DNA from: Arcobacteraceae bacterium
GTDB lineage: Bacteria; Campylobacterota; Campylobacteria; Campylobacterales; Arcobacteraceae
Reading direction: 5' to 3'
Assembly: GCA_029935705.1 (NCBI GenBank)
Contig: JAOZJU010000009.1
Location: 1-38,198 of the forward strand
Length of the DNA: 38,198 nt
The notes beneath the pieces were generated by a model that saw only the letters and a list, made by a program, of their open reading frames with translations, made no database searches and was not told where the DNA came from. A program made the translations under genes and the position numbers. This document shows, piece by piece, positions 34,082 through 38,198 of this stretch (positions within the stretch are counted from its first letter, which is position 1; each line of letters begins with the position of its first letter).

Positions 34082-35383
34082 TTAAACTCGTATCTGATAT
34101 GTAATATCACCAGCTCCTACCCCAAGCACTAAGCCATCTTTTATAGTTTTTATCACTCTATTTTGTTTGTCATATATCATGATGCTGCCCTCTTTTGCTC
34201 CAATTTTGTGAGCAAATATAGGTTTGTATCTTTTAAACTCATTTTCCAAATCTATATCAAGCACTGGTTCATTTACTGTCCATACAGGCAAGATCACAAG
34301 CTCTTTGCATCCATCAAAACAACTCTTAAAAGCTTCCAAATTGTCTTTGGTTCGGCTATATTTATGTGGTTGCCATACAACAGTTATATCCTCTATAGCT
34401 TTTTTTCGGCAAAATAGTTTTACTGATTGCATAGTAGCTTTAATCTCTGTGGGATGATGAGCATAATCATCAATCACACAAAAATTTTTGTGATTTTGGA
34501 TGATATCAAACCTTTTTTTGATACCTCTGTATTTTGATAAGTTTTCTTTGAGTTTTACCAAACCTATTTCATTTAGTCCTGCTAATATAGCCAAAGATGC
34601 ATCAATAGCTATATGTTCGCCAAATCCCCATACTTCAAACTCTCCTAAATCTTTGAGTTTAAACGATGTGTATGGTTCATCATCTTTTAAAAAGTATTTT
34701 ATATTTTGTATATCTTTACTAGGGTGTAGTTTGATAGTGTTATCAAACTTTGACATATCAAGAAAACTATCTTCAGCATTTACTACTCTTATAGTCGCCA
34801 TATTAAGAAACTGGATATAACTATCGTAAAAAAGGTCATAATTGTAGTTATAATACTCCATATGTTCTGGCTCGGCATTTGTAACTATGGCACAATATGG
34901 ATTTGAAAAAAGAAAACTACCATCACTCTCATCTGCTTCAAAACAAACAGTATCGTCTATATACCTAAAGTTTGAGTTAAACTCTTTGCTAATCGCCCCG
35001 ATAAGAGCGGAGCTTTGCAATATCGCTGTAAGCATAGCAGTTGTAGTGCTTTTGCCATGGGCTCCACAGACACTATATGTCTTTTTTTCACCCAATACTG
35101 TGCTTAGAGACTCTTTTCTTGACATAGTTTTGATATTTTGTTTTTTTGCTTCTAATAGCTCTACATTTTTTTCATCTACTGCTGCACTATATACCACCAA
35201 ATCATGATGTTCTATAGCTTTTTTATTGTGTGGTATGGTGATTTTTATGTTTTCGTTTGACAACTGTTTGGTCAAAATCGTTTCTTTGATATCGCTTCCA
35301 GATATATGGTGTCCGCTATTGTTTAAAAATCTTGCCAATGCGGACAATCCTATACCGCCTATACCTATAAAGTGTATATTCAT
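34082..35383 (-). CDS. murC: UDP-N-acetylmuramate--L-alanine ligase
   Basis: This 433-residue cytoplasmic ligase adds the first amino acid to UDP-MurNAc in peptidoglycan synthesis. It has the N-terminal HFIGIGGIGLSALARFLN (from residue 4), the ATP loop GAHGKSTTTAML near 108-119, YAHHPTEIKAT in the centre and WQPHKYSRTK. Length is slightly under the ~460 typical value but all motifs are intact. It follows hpf by nine bases. The ribosome binding site is weak. Confidence 0.96.
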   Translation of the reverse strand: MNIHFIGIGGIGLSALARFLNNSGHHISGSDIKETILTKQLSNENIKITIPHNKKAIEHHDLVVYSAAVDEKNVELLEAKKQNIKTMSRKESLSTVLGEKKTYSVCGAHGKSTTTAMLTAILQSSALIGAISKEFNSNFRYIDDTVCFEADESDGSFLFSNPYCAIVTNAEPEHMEYYNYNYDLFYDSYIQFLNMATIRVVNAEDSFLDMSKFDNTIKLHPSKDIQNIKYFLKDDEPYTSFKLKDLGEFEVWGFGEHIAIDASLAILAGLNEIGLVKLKENLSKYRGIKKRFDIIQNHKNFCVIDDYAHHPTEIKATMQSVKLFCRKKAIEDITVVWQPHKYSRTKDNLEAFKSCFDGCKELVILPVWTVNEPVLDIDLENEFKRYKPIFAHKIGAKEGSIMIYDKQNRVIKTIKDGLVLGVGAGDITYQIRV

Positions 35384-35392
35384 ATATAGTGT

Positions 35393-35749
35393 TTAATCAT
35401 TTATCTCGTCGTCATTTTTTTCAAATGCTTCAGTGAGTTTTGTAGCATCGTGAGATTTTATTTTATCATGATGTCGTCTTAGTATTTTAGCAACTCTATG
35501 CGAAGCTAAGTCTATCGCTTTATGTAGGTCTTGATCTTTTTGTTTGACTACTACTGTGTCTATATTTGCTATGTTTATCACAAACTCAAATGTAATAAGA
35601 GGTTTTTTGTGTCGTTCCTCTTTTGATATCTTTGCTGATACAGATATGATATCAAGGTGGTATTTTTTAAAACTGTCTGCTGATTTGTATATAGACTCTT
35701 TTATCTTGTCATCTATTTTTATGTGTCTTCCTACTATACTTGTGTTCAT
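35393..35749 (-). CDS. hpf: ribosome hibernation promoting factor (HPF/YfiA family)
   Basis: This 118-residue protein binds the 30S subunit in stationary phase and blocks translation. The fold is seen from SIVGRHIKIDDKIKESIYKSADSF (quoted as GRHIKIDDKIKESIY) to the end of the RNA-binding helix, KAIDLASHRVAKILRRHHDKIK. A short acidic tail follows, so it is the short type without a dimerisation domain. AAAAGGGAATAG precedes the ATG. A consensus sigma70 promoter and an extended -10 lie upstream. Confidence 0.92.
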   Translation of the reverse strand: MNTSIVGRHIKIDDKIKESIYKSADSFKKYHLDIISVSAKISKEERHKKPLITFEFVINIANIDTVVVKQKDQDLHKAIDLASHRVAKILRRHHDKIKSHDATKLTEAFEKNDDEIND

Positions 35750-35769
35750 CTATTCCCTTTTATAGCACT

Positions 35770-35824
35770 ATTGTAAAACAAGTAAATTTTATTTGTCAAA
35801 CAATAGTTTATTTGTGGTATTATA
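35770..35824 (-). promoter_or_regulatory. two promoters upstream of hpf-murC
   Basis: Proximal: TTGACA at 35794-35799, 18-bp spacer, TACAAT at 35770-35775, the only near-consensus -35 box noticed in the window. Distal: TGA plus TATAAT at 35819-35824. Both read on the minus strand. The remaining 120 bases to the FAH gene stop show nothing clear. Confidence 0.65.
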
Positions 35825-35946
35825 TCAAAATATTATAAAATTTAGGACTACAGAATTACAAGAGATAAAAATAGTGCTTATTTAGGGCATCTATACGAAA
35901 CAAATATGTTCATAACTTTAGGATAACTTTTAGAGGTGTTCTTAAA

Positions 35947-36561
35947 TTAACAAACTCTCCATGATACCTCTAATACTAATTTGTCTTTGACATACAGCTT
36001 ACCTTCAAAATGGTCATTTATTTTATAAGTACCTACACCTTTTGGTGTTCCGCTCATTATAATATCTCCATTGGCAAAACTCATAAACTCTTGACACTCT
36101 TTAAGTATCTTATGTGGTTTGTATATCATCATATCCACTGTTGCTTTTTGTGTCAATTTGCCATTGATAAATAGTTTCATAACTATCTCATCTATATTGC
36201 CATCCATTTTGACAAATTCACTTAAAACAGCACTTTTATCAAATGATTTTGCTCTCTCCCATGGCAAGCCTTGTTGTTTGAGTTCTTGTTGTATATCTGC
36301 TTTTGTCAAATCAAGCCCTATACCGATACCATCTATGCGATTGTTGATTATCAAAAAGCATATTTCACCTTCATATCTTGTGTTTGGGCATATAGATGTC
36401 AACTTGTCGCTTATGGCGGAGTTTGGTTTATTAAACACTACCATATTTTGTGGTATTTCATTTTGCAGTTCTTGTATGTGTTCTACATAGTTTCTGCCAA
36501 TACATACAATTTTTGATGGTGTGATTAGATGATTGTCAAATTTTACCTGGTTTAAATCCAT
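35947..36561 (-). CDS. fumarylacetoacetate hydrolase family protein
   Basis: This 204-residue protein of the FAH superfamily hydrolyses or decarboxylates small 2-oxo acids (for example acylpyruvate or oxaloacetate); the substrate cannot be told. It has CIGRNYVEHIQEL, a metal-site segment YEGEICFLI, the lysine-containing AKSFDKSAVLSEF and MSFANGDIIMSGTPKGVG. It is complete for the short FAHD1-like class. AAAGGATAAAATT precedes the ATG. It follows recR by 44 bases in the same direction. Confidence 0.9.
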   Translation of the reverse strand: MDLNQVKFDNHLITPSKIVCIGRNYVEHIQELQNEIPQNMVVFNKPNSAISDKLTSICPNTRYEGEICFLIINNRIDGIGIGLDLTKADIQQELKQQGLPWERAKSFDKSAVLSEFVKMDGNIDEIVMKLFINGKLTQKATVDMMIYKPHKILKECQEFMSFANGDIIMSGTPKGVGTYKINDHFEGKLYVKDKLVLEVSWRVC

Positions 36562-36605
36562 AATTTTATCCTTTTTTACTGTTGTATGACACTTTAGGAC
36601 ATCTT

Positions 36606-37181
36606 CTAAACTTTTGTTTTGCCGTCAATTGCTTTTGCCAATGACAACATATCTACATTTTCCAAACTCACCCCAGTAGGCACCCCTTGGGCAATTTTAT
36701 TAAACTTTATATCAAACTTTTCAAGCTTATCCTCTATAAAGAGTATGAAACTATCATTTGCTATAGATGGCGATACCGCAAAAAGAATCTCTACAATATT
36801 TTCTTTTTCGATCAAAGATATCAGTCTATTGATTAGTGGCTTTTCTATACAATCTACCACAAAATACCTACCATCAAAAATATGGCATTGTTCTATAGTA
36901 AATATATCTTTAGAGTCTTGAACGATACAGAGCTTTTGCCCATCTCTAAACTCATCGAGACATATTTGACAAAACTGATCTTCAGTGATAAAACCACATC
37001 TTTGACAAGCATTGATATGCACAACTGCATCCTCTATACTTTGACTAAGTTTTAAACCATCAAATTTGTTTTTATGCACCATATGATATGCCAACCTTGT
37101 GGCAGATTTTTTACCAATAGAAGGTAGTTGCTCAAGTGCTTCTATAAGATTGTAAAATCTTTCTAAATTTTTTTTGATAAT
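36606..37181 (-). CDS. recR: recombination protein RecR, apparent ATT start
   Basis: The full-length reading has 191 residues: a helix-hairpin-helix start (IIKKNLERFYNLIEALEQ, LPSIGKKSATRLAYHM), the zinc site C59-x2-C62 and C71-x2-C74 (CQRCGFITEDQFCQIC), a Toprim domain and the end GVPTGVSLENVDMLSLAKAI. RecR acts with RecF/RecO in loading RecA at gaps. The first usual start codon in frame is a TTG at 37094, inside the hairpin-helix domain. An in-frame TAA lies 27 bases before the ATT at 37181, and no ATG, GTG or TTG lies between. ATT (or the following ATC) is therefore the likely start, seven bases after the nifU stop. Confidence 0.85.
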   Translation of the reverse strand: MIKKNLERFYNLIEALEQLPSIGKKSATRLAYHMVHKNKFDGLKLSQSIEDAVVHINACQRCGFITEDQFCQICLDEFRDGQKLCIVQDSKDIFTIEQCHIFDGRYFVVDCIEKPLINRLISLIEKENIVEILFAVSPSIANDSFILFIEDKLEKFDIKFNKIAQGVPTGVSLENVDMLSLAKAIDGKTKV

Positions 37182-37188
37182 TTTACTT

Positions 37189-38169
37189 TTATATTGGCAG
37201 GACTCTTATATTTTCATCAACTTTTTGTTTAAGAGTGCTCTCTATAGCATACAAAGTGCCAGTAGATCCGCTCGCACAGCTTCCGCAAGCTCCTAAATAT
37301 CTTATATATATATCATAGTGTGGGATATTTTCTTTTATATCTATGATCTCCATATCTCCGCCATCCATCACAAGCATAGGTCTTATAAATTCATCTATTA
37401 CTGCATCGACTGCTTTTATTCGCTGAACTATTGTCATCTTGTCAAAACTATTTTCACCAGTTTGTGTTGTGTTTGCACTTTTTTCCAAACTTTCTTGGTC
37501 GATAAGTTTTCTTGTCTCTTCTAATATATCGACCAAATATATATCTCGTGGCTCATGCCCCCCTGGTCTAACACATGATTTACAATATGTACCAGCTTTT
37601 GTTTTTTCTCCTATTTGCTCAACCGTAGTCAAATCATAATCCCTAATAGCAGTGATGATATCTTGTTTGGTTTTTCTAGCACACTCACAAACTATATCTA
37701 TATTTTGCAAACTCTCTCTATCTACACCTTTGTATTGGGCAGCTGCTTCGAGTATCACATCGTATGCCATGACAGAGCAGTGCATCTTTTGTGGTGGCAC
37801 TGCTGGAGTATTTTCGTCATCTCTTAGATACTGCTCAACCTCTGTGTTGGTTATTTTAATAGCATCATCAACCTTTTTGCCAATACAAAGCTCAGCCATA
37901 GCATCGCTACTTGCAATAGCAGTACCACAACCAAATGACTTAAACTTACTATCTATTATCGTGTCTGTTTTTTCATCTACAAGCCAAAAAAGTCTCACAG
38001 CATCGCCACAACTCTCTGCTCCAAAATCAGCTACAATAAGTCTAGCTCCTATTTTGTCTGCATCGTTTTGGTTAAATTCACCCATCGCTTTTGGATTGTT
38101 CATCCTATCTTGAACTTTTTTGCTGTATTGTTCCCATACATTTCCACTTATCATATCGCTTCTTGCCAT
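37189..38169 (-). CDS. nifU: iron-sulfur cluster assembly scaffold NifU
   Basis: This 326-residue scaffold builds Fe-S clusters and has three domains. The IscU-like domain carries C54 (AESCGDAVRL), C81 (FGCGTAIASS) and C131 (HCSVMAYD). The central [2Fe-2S] BFD-like domain has C161-x-C163 and C196-x2-C199, and the C-terminal NifU domain has C295-x2-C298 (GACGSC). The full NifU form is the general Fe-S scaffold of Campylobacterota, not evidence of nitrogen fixation. AAAGGAAAATT precedes the ATG. The cysteine desulfurase nifS is normally just upstream, beyond the window edge. It leads the run nifU-recR-FAH. Confidence 0.96.
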   Translation of the reverse strand: MARSDMISGNVWEQYSKKVQDRMNNPKAMGEFNQNDADKIGARLIVADFGAESCGDAVRLFWLVDEKTDTIIDSKFKSFGCGTAIASSDAMAELCIGKKVDDAIKITNTEVEQYLRDDENTPAVPPQKMHCSVMAYDVILEAAAQYKGVDRESLQNIDIVCECARKTKQDIITAIRDYDLTTVEQIGEKTKAGTYCKSCVRPGGHEPRDIYLVDILEETRKLIDQESLEKSANTTQTGENSFDKMTIVQRIKAVDAVIDEFIRPMLVMDGGDMEIIDIKENIPHYDIYIRYLGACGSCASGSTGTLYAIESTLKQKVDENIRVLPI

Positions 38170-38198
38170 AATTTTCCTTTATATACATTATATTTTTA

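Noticed and set aside
37141-37191. A frameshift (sequencing error in the run of eight A) as the cause of the missing recR start
   Set aside because: None of the three frames between the nifU stop and the conserved RecR N-terminus has an ATG, GTG or TTG that would fuse to it, so a one-base indel does not restore a usual start. A substitution in the ATT itself remains possible.
37189-38169. Evidence for nitrogen fixation from nifU
   Set aside because: Campylobacterota use NifU-type scaffolds for general Fe-S assembly, and no nif structural gene is present here.

Overview
The window is an AT-rich bacterial chromosome segment of the Campylobacterota type (Epsilonproteobacteria; a Sulfurimonas/Sulfurovum/Arcobacter-like relative is plausible, but the genus cannot be fixed by eye). 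Pointers to this group are the hrcA-grpE-dnaK order, a monomeric isocitrate dehydrogenase, a three-domain NifU (IscU-like, BFD, C-terminal NifU), a UbiA-family prenyltransferase of the MqnP type, many ATA and TTA codons, and promoters dominated by extended -10 boxes (TGnTATAAT). Both TGA and TAA serve as stops, so the code is standard. I see no insertion sequence, prophage, CRISPR array or rRNA gene. The one tRNA is tRNA-Ala(GGC).

Layout. (1) 1-4.9 kb, plus strand: a DUF4212 small subunit and a sodium:solute symporter, then a cNMP-binding/CBS/DUF294 nucleotidyltransferase and a DEDDh 3'-5' exonuclease, probably a transporter with its own nucleotide-based control module. (2) 5-8.5 kb, minus: heat-shock operon hrcA-grpE-dnaK with a CIRCE operator over the hrcA ribosome binding site. 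(3) 8.6-10.8 kb, minus: monomeric NADP isocitrate dehydrogenase, divergent from (4) 10.9-15.2 kb, plus: an overlapping set of LapB-like TPR protein, rnhA, rnc, aroC and an AlkC-like DNA glycosylase. (5) 15.2-18.6 kb, minus: rpsB-tsf, a LolD-like ATPase and an unknown protein. (6) 18.9-22.3 kb: hup on plus, then lolA, aroE, an unknown protein and mqnP on minus. (7) 22.4-26.3 kb, plus: dnaJ, rsmD and half of a peptide ABC importer. (8) 26.4-30.5 kb: tRNA-Ala on minus, then rpsF-ssb-rpsR, a P-loop ATPase, rnhB and rplM-rpsI on plus. (9) 30.6-38.2 kb, minus: ferredoxin-ppx-lpxL-cmoA, hpf-murC plus a small ORF, and nifU-recR-FAH hydrolase.

Most of the content is housekeeping. The most unusual points are two genes with no ATG, GTG or TTG start in the position homology demands (the ATPase at 27996, apparent start ATA; recR at 37181, apparent start ATT), the symporter/nucleotidyltransferase/exonuclease module, acidic low-complexity tails on both S2 and S6, two divergent promoter pairs whose -10 boxes form perfect inverted repeats, a 20-bp in-frame direct repeat in the dnaJ zinc-finger region, and an unannotated 42-residue hydrophobic ORF after murC.
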